Assembly: GCA_002431635.1 (NCBI GenBank)
Contig: DJGH01000072.1
Location: forward strand, 18,143 to 36,019
DNA length: 17,877 bases
Direction of reading: 5' to 3'
Source of the DNA: Petrotoga sp. UBA5851
GTDB taxonomy: Bacteria; Thermotogota; Thermotogae; Petrotogales; Petrotogaceae
Below the pieces are notes generated by a model that ran no database searches, was not told where the DNA came from, and saw only the letters and a program-made list of their open reading frames with translations. Positions 8,178-15,430 of this stretch are shown in pieces. Position 1 is the stretch's first letter; each line of letters starts with the position of its first letter. Made by a program: the position numbers and the translations under genes.

Positions 8178-8205
8178 ATTATACTACAAAATGAAATCAA
8201 GTCAA
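8178..8205 (-). promoter_or_regulatory. Promoter of tRNA-Thr(CGT)
   Basis: On the minus strand, -35 TTGACT (8200-8205) and -10 TATAAT (8178-8183) are 16 bases apart, a near-consensus housekeeping-sigma promoter. The -10 is about 12 bases from the mature tRNA 5' end, giving a very short leader. Confidence 0.88.
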
Positions 8206-8244
8206 GTTTTTTAAGAGATTTATATTTTTGTTACATTCTGATAC

Positions 8245-8250
8245 TATAAT
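8245..8250 (+). promoter_or_regulatory. -10 box of the HD-GYP gene
   Basis: A perfect TATAAT lies 32 bases before the TTG start of the HD-GYP gene. No clear -35 is seen at 16-18 bases upstream, so the promoter may be weak or need an activator. It fires away from the tRNA-Thr promoter. Confidence 0.5.
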
Positions 8251-8282
8251 ATACTTAATTTGAATAAGTTCCGGAGGTCATT

Positions 8283-9200
8283 TTGAAAACAAAACAAAGT
8301 ATTTTTATTGATAAAGACTTGAGTCCAGAAATAAAAAATTTTCTCGAAGGTTCTTTTATAAAGTCTGGCATGTTCATAAGTACTTCGGTTTCTCAAGCTG
8401 ATATATCTATAAGCAGGCATAATCCTCAGCTCGGAAAGTATTCTCTTGTTATACGGGAATCAAAGATTGAGTTTTACGACACTGCTGGAAATGTTTTTTA
8501 TACTCTTGATGTAACAGACGAAATGACTGATATAGAACTTGCAATAATTAAAACTATATCGATCATAAACGGTAGAAAACCTTTCGATCTTTATGCCTCA
8601 AAGGCTCGTTACGTGAACAAACTTTCCAAGTTTCTCCAAGGACTGGTCGTAACGCTTGAAGTAGAAGATGAAAGAACCAATATGAGCCATTCGCAAAGAG
8701 TCGCACTTTATAGTGTTGAGTTCTCTAGGTATCTTGGCCTTGATGAAGATGAACAGCACAAGATAAAAGAATTGTGCATGCTTCATGATATTGGAAGAAT
8801 CGGGCTCGAACAGCTTATGCTTTTTTCTCCTACCCGAATAAGTGAGTTTGAATCATGGGATCTGGAACATACGATTACAGGTTCAATTTTTTTAAGTTCT
8901 CTTGATGAGCTTTGGTTTGCTGTACCTGTAGTACGCAGTCATCACGAAAACTGGAACGGTTCAGGCTATCCCGACGGTCTTAAGGAAAATGAGATACCTT
9001 TTTATGCACGGCTGGTAGGTATAATTGACTGGTTTGATATTGCTACTCATACTGCCTCATCTGAGTTTGACGGCATAATGAGTGTAGAAGATGCAATCAT
9101 TTCGATTGATAAAAATTCAGGAAAGCTTTTTGACCCTGTTTTAGGTCCGAAGTTTGTTTTGTTTATGAAACAGTACCTTCAAACTAATACTTTTTTATAG
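8283..9200 (+). CDS. HD-GYP-type phosphohydrolase with an unassigned N-terminal domain
   Basis: This 305-residue protein starts at TTG with SD GGAGG (8273-8277); no ATG fits. The C-terminal two thirds (about 105-300) is an HD-GYP domain. H136, H168-D169, H196, the pair H220-H221 followed by E222, the motif GSGYPDGL (226-233) and D249 supply the expected metal ligands. Known HD-GYP proteins hydrolyse cyclic di-GMP or related dinucleotides. The usual HDIGK is HDIGR here (R172), which could change nucleotide contact. The N-terminal 105 residues have alternating beta and helix character and do not match a receiver, PAS or GAF domain that I recognise. There is no membrane segment, so it is probably cytoplasmic. 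It is a single-gene unit with its own terminator. No GGDEF gene is in the window. Confidence 0.88.
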   Translation: MKTKQSIFIDKDLSPEIKNFLEGSFIKSGMFISTSVSQADISISRHNPQLGKYSLVIRESKIEFYDTAGNVFYTLDVTDEMTDIELAIIKTISIINGRKPFDLYASKARYVNKLSKFLQGLVVTLEVEDERTNMSHSQRVALYSVEFSRYLGLDEDEQHKIKELCMLHDIGRIGLEQLMLFSPTRISEFESWDLEHTITGSIFLSSLDELWFAVPVVRSHHENWNGSGYPDGLKENEIPFYARLVGIIDWFDIATHTASSEFDGIMSVEDAIISIDKNSGKLFDPVLGPKFVLFMKQYLQTNTFL

Positions 9201-9224
9201 CCCGTATGAGAGTACGGGTTTTTA
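9201..9224 (+). terminator. Intrinsic terminator of the HD-GYP gene
   Basis: CCCGTA pairs with TACGGG (6 bp, 9201-9206 and 9213-9218) around a 6-base loop and is followed by TTTTTA. It begins right after the TAG stop. Confidence 0.85.
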
Positions 9225-9243
9225 TTTACTACAATATTTATGG

Positions 9244-9249
9244 TATAAT
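9244..9249 (+). promoter_or_regulatory. -10 box of asnS
   Basis: A perfect TATAAT lies 35 bases before the asnS ATG. The 17-base-spaced -35 would be TTTATT, a weak match overlapping the T-run of the preceding terminator. Confidence 0.5.
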
Positions 9250-9284
9250 TGAGTTTATAATAACTTATGATCAGGAGGGGTTTT

Positions 9285-10589
9285 ATGAAGGCTGAATGGA
9301 TATATATCCATGACATGAAAAACTATATAGATAAAAAAGTTGAGTTCAGGGGCTGGCTGGCTAACAGGCGATCCAGTGGAAAGATCCAGTTTCTGCAGCT
9401 CAGAGATGGTTCGGGATTCATACAAGCCGTTGTAGAACTTTCCAGAGTCGGAGAAGATGTATTTAATTCCTCATCCGCTTTAAAGATGGAATCAAGTCTT
9501 ACTTTAATCGGAACTGTCGTAAAAAATGAAAGAGCTCCAAACGGAATAGAGCTTCTTGCAGAAGATGTAAAAGTGGTAGGTATTCCAAACGAGGATTACC
9601 CCATATCAAAAAAAGATCACGGGATTGATTTTCTTATGGATAATAGGCATCTTTGGCTTAGATCCAAGAGACAGTTTCATATTCTCAACATAAGACACAA
9701 CATAATAAAAGCAACACGTGATTTTTATAACAACCGTGATTTTACTCTTGTTGATACTCCAATATTTACCGGGTCGATAGGTGAAACTGCCGGAAATCTT
9801 TTTGAGATAGATTACTTTGATTATGGAAAGGTATATCTTACCCAGACAGGACAGTTATATCTTGAAGCTGCCGCCATGTCTCTGGGAAAGGTTTATAACC
9901 TCGGTCCTACTTTTAGGGCTGAAAAATCCAAAACTAGAAGACATCTTATTGAATTTTGGATGAATGAGGCAGAAGTTGCTTACTACAGGCATGAAGACAA
10001 TATGAAGCTCCAGGAGGATCTTGTTTCATATATTGTTAAGCATGTACTTGAAAACTGTGCAGAGAGCCTTTCGGCGCTTGAAAGAAATACTTCGGTGCTT
10101 GAAAAAGTACAAGCTCCTTTTCCAAGGATAACGTATACTGAGGCTGTAAAGCTTCTTCAGAAAAAAGGCTTCGACATAAAATGGGGAGACGATATTGGCG
10201 CCGATGAGGAAACAGGTGTAGCTAAAGAATTTGATAAACCAGTAATTGTCGAAAAATACCCCAGGGAGCTCAAGGCGTTTTATATGCAGCCTGATCCTGA
10301 GAATCCGCAGGTTGTTATGTGCGACGACATGCTTGCTCCCGAAGGATACGGAGAGATAATAGGAGCATCTGAAAGAATATGGGAAAAGGATGTTCTGATC
10401 GATAGTCTTAAATCCAAAAAACTTCCGGTTGAAGGATATCAATGGTATCTTGATCTGAGGGAATACGGAAGTGTTCCTCATAGCGGATTCGGAATGGGAA
10501 TAGAAAGAGTCGTCGCATGGCTTTGTGGTTTGGAACATATAAGAGAGGCTATTCCTTTTGCAAGGACTCTTTATAGAGTCTACCCGTAA
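9285..10589 (+). CDS. asnS: Asparagine--tRNA ligase (AsnRS)
   Basis: This class IIb aminoacyl-tRNA synthetase charges tRNA-Asn with asparagine in the cytoplasm. With the ATG at 9285 it has 434 residues, the normal length. The SD AGGAGGGG directly before that ATG chooses it over an in-frame ATG 18 bases upstream, which precedes the SD. The N-terminal OB-fold anticodon domain (about 15-100) has FRGWLANRR. Motif 2 reads GPTFRAEKS...RHLIEFWMNEAE (207-230), and motif 3 reads GFGMGIERVVAWL near the C-terminus, followed by HIREAIPFART. The RHLIEFWM and IREAIPFAR wording fits AsnRS rather than AspRS, which has RAPEF/IRDVIAFPK-type text. It appears to be a single-gene unit between two terminators. Confidence 0.94.
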   Translation: MKAEWIYIHDMKNYIDKKVEFRGWLANRRSSGKIQFLQLRDGSGFIQAVVELSRVGEDVFNSSSALKMESSLTLIGTVVKNERAPNGIELLAEDVKVVGIPNEDYPISKKDHGIDFLMDNRHLWLRSKRQFHILNIRHNIIKATRDFYNNRDFTLVDTPIFTGSIGETAGNLFEIDYFDYGKVYLTQTGQLYLEAAAMSLGKVYNLGPTFRAEKSKTRRHLIEFWMNEAEVAYYRHEDNMKLQEDLVSYIVKHVLENCAESLSALERNTSVLEKVQAPFPRITYTEAVKLLQKKGFDIKWGDDIGADEETGVAKEFDKPVIVEKYPRELKAFYMQPDPENPQVVMCDDMLAPEGYGEIIGASERIWEKDVLIDSLKSKKLPVEGYQWYLDLREYGSVPHSGFGMGIERVVAWLCGLEHIREAIPFARTLYRVYP

Positions 10590-10595
10590 TTGATT

Positions 10596-10627
10596 ACAGA
10601 TATTTCAGGATACTGAACTGTTTTTTT
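10596..10627 (+). terminator. Probable intrinsic terminator of asnS
   Basis: TTCAG pairs with CTGAA around a GATA loop (10604-10617). An outer ACAG/CTGT helix is separated by a 4-base bulge on the 5' side, and a run of seven T follows. The stem is weak, so some read-through into ruvB is likely. Confidence 0.55.
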
Positions 10628-10651
10628 GATCCTTCTGTTCCAGTTGCTTTT

Positions 10652-10657
10652 TATAAT
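10652..10657 (+). promoter_or_regulatory. -10 box of the ruvB operon
   Basis: A perfect TATAAT lies 22 bases before the ruvB ATG. The nearest -35-like sequence, TTGATC (10626-10631), is 20 bases away, so the match is poor. Read-through from asnS could contribute. Confidence 0.45.
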
Positions 10658-10679
10658 ATCCGACGGATCGGAGGAAAAG

Positions 10680-11765
10680 ATGATATTTGGAAATAATAAT
10701 GAATCAACACAGCGAATTTTAAATTCTGCCGAGCTTGGTGACGAGGTTAGCATAGTCAGCCTTCGTCCCAAGCTTTTAAATGAATATATAGGTCAATCAA
10801 AGATAAAAGAACGTCTTAACGTCAGCATACAGGCTGCTAAAAAACGTAAAGATGTCTTGGATCATGTTTTGCTTGCAGGACCTCCCGGCCTGGGAAAAAC
10901 CACTATGGCAAATGTAATTGCCAATGAGATGAAATCGAACATACAAGTAACCAGCGGACCTGTTCTTGAAAAAGCCGGAGATCTGGCGGCTATTTTAACC
11001 AATCTTGCCGGCGGGGATATTTTGTTTATTGATGAGATCCATAGGCTTAACAGATCTGTGGAGGAGATTTTATACTCTGCAGTAGAAGATTTCAAGCTTG
11101 ATATAGTAATCGGAAAAGGACCATCTGCCAGATCAATAAGACTTGATCTGAAGCCTTTTACTCTTATCGGAGCAACCACCAGAACGGGATTGATAGCAGC
11201 TCCTCTAAGAAGCAGATTTGGTATCATTCTCGAAATGAGTTTTTATACCGATGATGATTTAAAACTCATCGTATGCAGAAGTGCAGAGCTTCTCAAAGCA
11301 GCTATATCCGAAGAGGCCGCTCTGCTTATTGCCCAAAGATCAAGGGGTACTCCTAGGATAGCCAACAGGCTACTCAAGAGAGTCCGAGATACAGCCCAGG
11401 TAAAGGGAAGAAGCAGAATTGAAGTCTCTGAAGTTGATGAGACAATGAGTATGCTTGATATAGATACATACGGTCTTGATGAAATGGATAGAAAGCTTCT
11501 TAACACCGTGACACAGAATTATAAAGGTGGTCCGGTGGGAGTTAAGGCATTGGCTGCTTCACTTGGGATAGAGCCTGATTCGATAAGCGAGGTTTATGAG
11601 CCTTATCTTCTTCAGAATGGCTATCTTATAAGAACCAGCAGAGGCAGGATGATCACAGAAAAAGGTTTACGATATCTGGGATACTCTGAAAGTAAAATAA
11701 ACAGTATGCGGGGTGATCAGATTGGACAGTCAGTTAATCAAAAATTACCTGAATTTGAAGAATGA
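10680..11765 (+). CDS. ruvB: Holliday junction branch migration helicase subunit RuvB
   Basis: RuvB is the AAA+ motor that drives branch migration of Holliday junctions with RuvA. The 361-residue form starts at the ATG preceded by GGAGGA (5-6 bases away); an in-frame TTG at 10626 lacks an SD and lies in the promoter region. Walker A GPPGLGKT (67-74), Walker B LFIDEIH (115-121), sensor GATTR (164-168) and the arginine-finger segment PLRSRFG (175-181) are all present. The RuvB-specific SRGTPRIANRLLKRVRD and the C-terminal winged helix ending in RTSRGR are also there. It carries about 25 extra residues before the conserved SLRPKLLNEYIGQ start. It opens the seven-gene operon. Neither ruvA nor ruvC is in the window. 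Confidence 0.97.
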   Translation: MIFGNNNESTQRILNSAELGDEVSIVSLRPKLLNEYIGQSKIKERLNVSIQAAKKRKDVLDHVLLAGPPGLGKTTMANVIANEMKSNIQVTSGPVLEKAGDLAAILTNLAGGDILFIDEIHRLNRSVEEILYSAVEDFKLDIVIGKGPSARSIRLDLKPFTLIGATTRTGLIAAPLRSRFGIILEMSFYTDDDLKLIVCRSAELLKAAISEEAALLIAQRSRGTPRIANRLLKRVRDTAQVKGRSRIEVSEVDETMSMLDIDTYGLDEMDRKLLNTVTQNYKGGPVGVKALAASLGIEPDSISEVYEPYLLQNGYLIRTSRGRMITEKGLRYLGYSESKINSMRGDQIGQSVNQKLPEFEE

Positions 11766-12414
11766 GATCTCTGAAATATCCGAAAAATATTCGAGAAATC
11801 CCAATGAAATAAAACTTATCGCAGTTTCTAAAACTTTTCCTTCATCAGATATATTTGAATGCTTTGAAAAAGGACAGAGGGATTTCGGTGAGAACTGGGC
11901 CCAGGAACTTCGTGAAAAATCCTCCGAGCTGAATCTTGAAGGTCTTATGTGGCATTTTATCGGAAGTATTCAAACCAATAAATTAAAATACATTGTTCCC
12001 TGCTCTTATATGATTCATTCCGTATGCAGAGTTCAGGAGATAATTGAAATTGATAAAAGAGCCTTCTCTCTGGGAAAAATACAAAATATTCTTATAGAAG
12101 TCAATGTTTCGGGCGAAGAGTCCAAATCCGGTATATCTTTAAATGAAGCACATAGTTTTATTGAACATGCATTAAAGTATCCAAATATAAAAGTATGCGG
12201 ATTGATGACCATGGCTCCGAATACCAGTGAAACCGAATGCATAAGTTCGGTTTTTTCTTCTTTGCGTAAATTGCGCGATAACCTTTCTTTAAAGTATCCA
12301 GATATTAAAGAGCTTTCTATGGGAATGTCCAGTGATTACAGCTTAGCGATAGAAAATGGTTCTACAATGCTTAGAATTGGTTCAAAAATATTTGGCTCAA
12401 GAATCTATACTTGA
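11722..12414 (+). CDS. yggS: PLP homeostasis protein, YggS/ProSC family
   Basis: This is a PLP-binding alanine-racemase-fold protein without known enzyme activity that keeps pyridoxal phosphate and amino-acid pools balanced. LIAVSKTFP carries the PLP lysine (residue 37 from the TTG start). FGENWAQE, WHFIGSIQTNK, HSV, SGISLNEA, GLMTMAP and the phosphate-binding LSMGMSSDYSLAIENGSTMLRIGSKIFG are all conserved. The frame is open to a GTG at 11713, but GGGGTGAT fits better as SD for the TTG at 11722. That start also puts the lysine where E. coli YggS has it (K36). The gene overlaps the end of ruvB by about 44 bases and precedes yggT, a pairing seen in many bacteria. Confidence 0.94.
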   Translation: MDSQLIKNYLNLKNEISEISEKYSRNPNEIKLIAVSKTFPSSDIFECFEKGQRDFGENWAQELREKSSELNLEGLMWHFIGSIQTNKLKYIVPCSYMIHSVCRVQEIIEIDKRAFSLGKIQNILIEVNVSGEESKSGISLNEAHSFIEHALKYPNIKVCGLMTMAPNTSETECISSVFSSLRKLRDNLSLKYPDIKELSMGMSSDYSLAIENGSTMLRIGSKIFGSRIYT

Positions 12415-12429
12415 AACGGAGGAAAGAGA

Positions 12430-12726
12430 ATGTTTTTTATTGCTAACTTCTTTTATGGAACCGCTTTTGTTCTTAGAATAGGAATTAACTTTCTTCAGAT
12501 TTCTATCATAATTTCGGCTGTTCTGAGTTTTATACTTCCTTACTATAACCCTGTACGTTCTTTTTTTGACTCGGTTTCAAATTTGATATGCAGACCTATA
12601 AGACGTGTGATACCTCTTACTTTTGGTCCTATAGACTTTACGCCTTACCTTGCATTACTGTTGCTTATCTTCATTGATAAGTTTCTCATTGCATCTCTTT
12701 TTGACCTGTCTGTTATTATGAGGTGA
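12430..12726 (+). CDS. yggT: YggT family membrane protein
   Basis: This 98-residue integral membrane protein has two hydrophobic blocks (about 5-37 and 70-93). They flank the family core YNPVRSFFDSVSNLICRPIRR and the P-L-x-x-G-P-I-D-F-T-P motif (62-72). Family members are small inner-membrane proteins linked to YggS and cell-division genes in many genomes; the biochemical role is not settled. The SD GGAGGAAAG lies ideally before the ATG, 15 bases after yggS. The last bases (AGG TGA) also form the SD of the next gene. Confidence 0.93.
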   Translation: MFFIANFFYGTAFVLRIGINFLQISIIISAVLSFILPYYNPVRSFFDSVSNLICRPIRRVIPLTFGPIDFTPYLALLLLIFIDKFLIASLFDLSVIMR

Positions 12727-12731
12727 ACAGC

Positions 12732-13556
12732 TTGAAAGTAATTATATTTTATAATCCTACCAAAACTGATGTTAGGTATATCCATGACAACATTAAACAT
12801 GAGTTTGAAAAGTATTCTATAGAGATAACCGATGCAGTGCAGGCCTGCAAGGACTGCTTCGTAGAACATGCCCGAGATAATGATTATTTTATAGTTCTTG
12901 GCGGCGACGGCACTGTATTGCGGACAGTTCCTCTGGCAGTTGCTTTTAATAAACCAATCATCGGAATAAATATGGGAAAGCTTGGTTTTCTGACTGCTTT
13001 TTCACAGAACGAAATAGGAAAAGCGGCAGAATGTATCTCTATGAAGAAGCTTTCTTTTAGTGAAAGAATGCTTCTTGAAGCTGATTTTAACGGAACACAG
13101 TACTTCTGCCTGAACGATCTTAATGTCCAGAGAAGCACCCCCGACGGCACTATAGATATCTCTGTCAGTTATATGGACGAACCAGTTTACTCTTTCTCTG
13201 GAGATGGAATACTTGTTTCAACACCTACCGGTTCTACAGGTTACGGTCTTTCTGCCGGCGGCGCTATTCTTGATCCGTCAATTAAAGCAATGGAACTTAT
13301 TCCGCTTGCGGCACACGGTCTTAATATGAGACCTCTTATCTTTGGACCGGAGAAGAAATTATCCATACACATTAACAATGCTTTAAACGAAAAGGGTTTT
13401 GTGCTTGTTGACGGCAACATTGTTTCTTCTTTACATAAAGGAGAATCAGTCCATGTCCGGGTAAGTTCAAAAACTTTATTTCTTGCACAAAAAGAAAAGT
13501 ACAGCTTTTTAGAACTTTTGAACCAAAAATTAGCTTTTGGCAGGAGATTTGAATGA
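12732..13556 (+). CDS. nadK: NAD kinase
   Basis: NAD kinase phosphorylates NAD to NADP with ATP or polyphosphate and sets the NADP pool. GGDGT (57-61 from the TTG start), NMGKLGFL (80-87) and the large SGDGILVSTPTGSTGYGLSAGG block (about 156-177) are all conserved. The usual NE of the NAD-contact motif is ND here (128-129). The length of about 274 residues is usual. The frame is open to a GTG at 12723, but that codon overlaps AGGTGA (12721-12726), which is the natural SD for TTG at 12732. The SD overlaps the yggT stop, so translation is probably coupled. The 3' end overlaps phoU by ATGA. Confidence 0.96.
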   Translation: MKVIIFYNPTKTDVRYIHDNIKHEFEKYSIEITDAVQACKDCFVEHARDNDYFIVLGGDGTVLRTVPLAVAFNKPIIGINMGKLGFLTAFSQNEIGKAAECISMKKLSFSERMLLEADFNGTQYFCLNDLNVQRSTPDGTIDISVSYMDEPVYSFSGDGILVSTPTGSTGYGLSAGGAILDPSIKAMELIPLAAHGLNMRPLIFGPEKKLSIHINNALNEKGFVLVDGNIVSSLHKGESVHVRVSSKTLFLAQKEKYSFLELLNQKLAFGRRFE

Positions 13557-14314
13557 AAGAAAAAAAATATATTCAGGAAAATCCTCTTACTCCATATCTC
13601 AGAGAACCACTTATTGTATACCTGAACAATGTACTAAGAATGGGGAGAATAGTCCAGGGCATGTTTTATAAGTTCAGCGATGCATACTTCCAAAAGGATA
13701 TACCTCTTTCGGAGGAAATCATCTCTCAGGATGACCGAGTTGATTATCTTGAGGCCAAACTTGATTATGAAGGAATGGTTCTGCTTTCCAAAGCTAATTT
13801 TTCAGGAATATATCTTAAGGCTAACTTGCTTGGGCTTAAGTTGGTATATATTTTTGAGAATATGGCCGACCTATGTGAAAGTAACGCTAAGCTTAACATA
13901 GAATTGATGAAGTATCCGCCAAAAATAAATGTGTTGAGCTTCGAGGATCTTTTCAAACAGACACAGGAAGCTTTTTCATCTTCTCTGAGGGTTTTTTCAG
14001 ATTTCATAAATATTAACCTTATAACTCTTAAAAACGAAGAGTTTTCTTCAGTTTTTTTTAATCCCTGTCAGAATATATGCACACTCAACAACGAAGCTTC
14101 TTCGCTTTTTCACGCATACAAAAAGTACCTCTATAAATCAAAAGAAAGTATTGAGTCTATAAGTCTTCATATGGACATTCTTTCAAACATAGAACATTTT
14201 TCAGACATGAGCACAAACATAGCTGAGAATATAGTATTTGCTATAACAGGAAACAAATACAGGTGCAGAAAAAACTCTCTGGATCTCTTTTTTTCAGTGG
14301 AGGAAGAAGAATGA
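13553..14314 (+). CDS. PhoU domain protein (orphan, not in a pst operon)
   Basis: This 253-residue, almost wholly helical protein fits two PhoU three-helix repeats. Repeat 1 has D60-x-x-x-D64 with E67 and then E102-N-M-A-D106. Repeat 2 has E214-H-F-S-D218 followed by NIAENIVFAITG, the PhoU signature. The first helix motif of repeat 2 is degenerate (LNNEASSL), so one metal site may be changed. The T. maritima homologue at the same gene order (TM1734) was, as I recall, solved with multinuclear iron clusters. PhoU normally links Pst transport to PhoR signalling, but no pst genes are here. It is joined by 4-base overlaps to nadK before and lptF after, so a role near envelope or lipid export is possible. 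No membrane segment or signal peptide is present. Confidence 0.85.
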   Translation: MKEKKYIQENPLTPYLREPLIVYLNNVLRMGRIVQGMFYKFSDAYFQKDIPLSEEIISQDDRVDYLEAKLDYEGMVLLSKANFSGIYLKANLLGLKLVYIFENMADLCESNAKLNIELMKYPPKINVLSFEDLFKQTQEAFSSSLRVFSDFININLITLKNEEFSSVFFNPCQNICTLNNEASSLFHAYKKYLYKSKESIESISLHMDILSNIEHFSDMSTNIAENIVFAITGNKYRCRKNSLDLFFSVEEEE

Positions 14315-15426
14315 AAAGACTTATAAAATATATCAGCAAAGAGTTTTTCGGCCCATTTCTCATGGGAATCTTTGGTTTTGTTATTTTTGTCAGTGTAGAG
14401 CTTCTTTATCAGCTTTCTGACAAGATAGTAAGAAATAAAGTTGGATTTGATAAGCTTCTTCTTCTTATCTGGTATAATTTACCGTATTTTATATCGATGG
14501 GAATACCTGTAGGTGTTCTTTTTGCAATATTCTGGATAATCTCCAGACTTTCAAATGATAATGAGATTATAGCTTTTCAGACTCTTGGCATACCTACCAA
14601 AAGAATTGTGATTCCTTTTATGATAATCGGAATATTACTTTCATGCTTTACCTTTCTATTGTTTGATACTATAGTTCCAACCGCTAACTATAAAGCAAAA
14701 TCAGCAATGGCTAAGTACATATATCAGAGGGCAGAAGCATTGATAGAAGAAAATCAGTTTGTCGATGCTGGAGACGGAAGGTATCTTTTTGTAAAACAAG
14801 TGGACAAGGAAAACGGTATACTCTATAATCTTCTTCTTTATGAGGTAAGTTACAACAATGTTCAGCTTTTTCATGCTCAGAAGGCTCAAAAAAACGAAGA
14901 TAAATGGTATATGGACGATGTGAGGGCATACAAGGTTGATGATAACGGCTTTATGACTCTGGATATGTCTTTCAAAAAGCTTGAACTTAATATAAATAAG
15001 AATATTGAAGAATTTCTTAACTTCGCCAAAACAGCAAACGATATGACCACAAAGGAGTTGAAGCAGAAGATTGATACTTTTTCAAAGCTTGGAGAGGATG
15101 TATCTTATCTGATTGTATCTTATCAGGAAAAGTATGCAAATTCCCTAGCTCCTCTTGTGATATCATTGCTTGGAATTTCTCTGTCATTGTTTCTGAATCT
15201 GAAAAGTAAGTCATGGAGTGTAATCTCCACATTTGTGCTTGTCGTGCTTTATCAAGGATCAGGAGCATGGTTGGGTGCACTTGGAAAAGAAAAAATCATA
15301 AATCCTGTATATGCACCATGGATTCCGAACTTGATCTTTGGATTAAGCGGAATAATACTTTTCTTTTTGCTTGACACACGCTTATCTTATAAAATCACAG
15401 AACCTCTGAAACGTCTGCTGGGATGA
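14311..15426 (+). CDS. LptF/LptG family inner-membrane permease
   Basis: This 371-residue protein has three N-terminal transmembrane helices (about 13-35, 52-78, 100-123), a periplasmic beta domain (about 130-275) and three C-terminal helices (about 285-305, 310-330, 340-362), the fold of LptF/LptG (YjgP/YjgQ). In the Lpt bridge two such subunits with ATPase LptB extract lipopolysaccharide or a related lipid from the inner membrane. Only one copy is here, so the second subunit is elsewhere or the complex is a homodimer. The start is the ATG at 14311 with SD GGAGGAAG; an in-frame ATG 48 bases upstream lies inside phoU without SD. It overlaps the phoU stop by ATGA and ends 4 bases before the LptD-like gene. 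It cannot be called LptF or LptG with confidence. Confidence 0.9.
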   Translation: MKRLIKYISKEFFGPFLMGIFGFVIFVSVELLYQLSDKIVRNKVGFDKLLLLIWYNLPYFISMGIPVGVLFAIFWIISRLSNDNEIIAFQTLGIPTKRIVIPFMIIGILLSCFTFLLFDTIVPTANYKAKSAMAKYIYQRAEALIEENQFVDAGDGRYLFVKQVDKENGILYNLLLYEVSYNNVQLFHAQKAQKNEDKWYMDDVRAYKVDDNGFMTLDMSFKKLELNINKNIEEFLNFAKTANDMTTKELKQKIDTFSKLGEDVSYLIVSYQEKYANSLAPLVISLLGISLSLFLNLKSKSWSVISTFVLVVLYQGSGAWLGALGKEKIINPVYAPWIPNLIFGLSGIILFFLLDTRLSYKITEPLKRLLG

Positions 15427-15430
15427 TACC

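Noticed and set aside
7956..8249. Plus-strand open frame of 97 codons
   Set aside because: It crosses the tRNA-Thr gene and its terminator on the opposite strand. The peptide PMKGFEPPTYSLR is the familiar false translation of a tRNA complement, and there is no SD.
9267..9284. Upstream in-frame ATG for asnS
   Set aside because: The strong SD AGGAGGGG lies after this ATG and directly before the ATG at 9285, so the later start is used.
10026..10538. Minus-strand open frame of 170 codons inside asnS
   Set aside because: It lies wholly within a conserved gene in another frame and its product has no recognisable features.
10565..10580. Hairpin GACTCT/AGAGTC at the end of asnS
   Set aside because: It lies inside the coding region and has no T-run. 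The better terminator candidate is after the stop codon.
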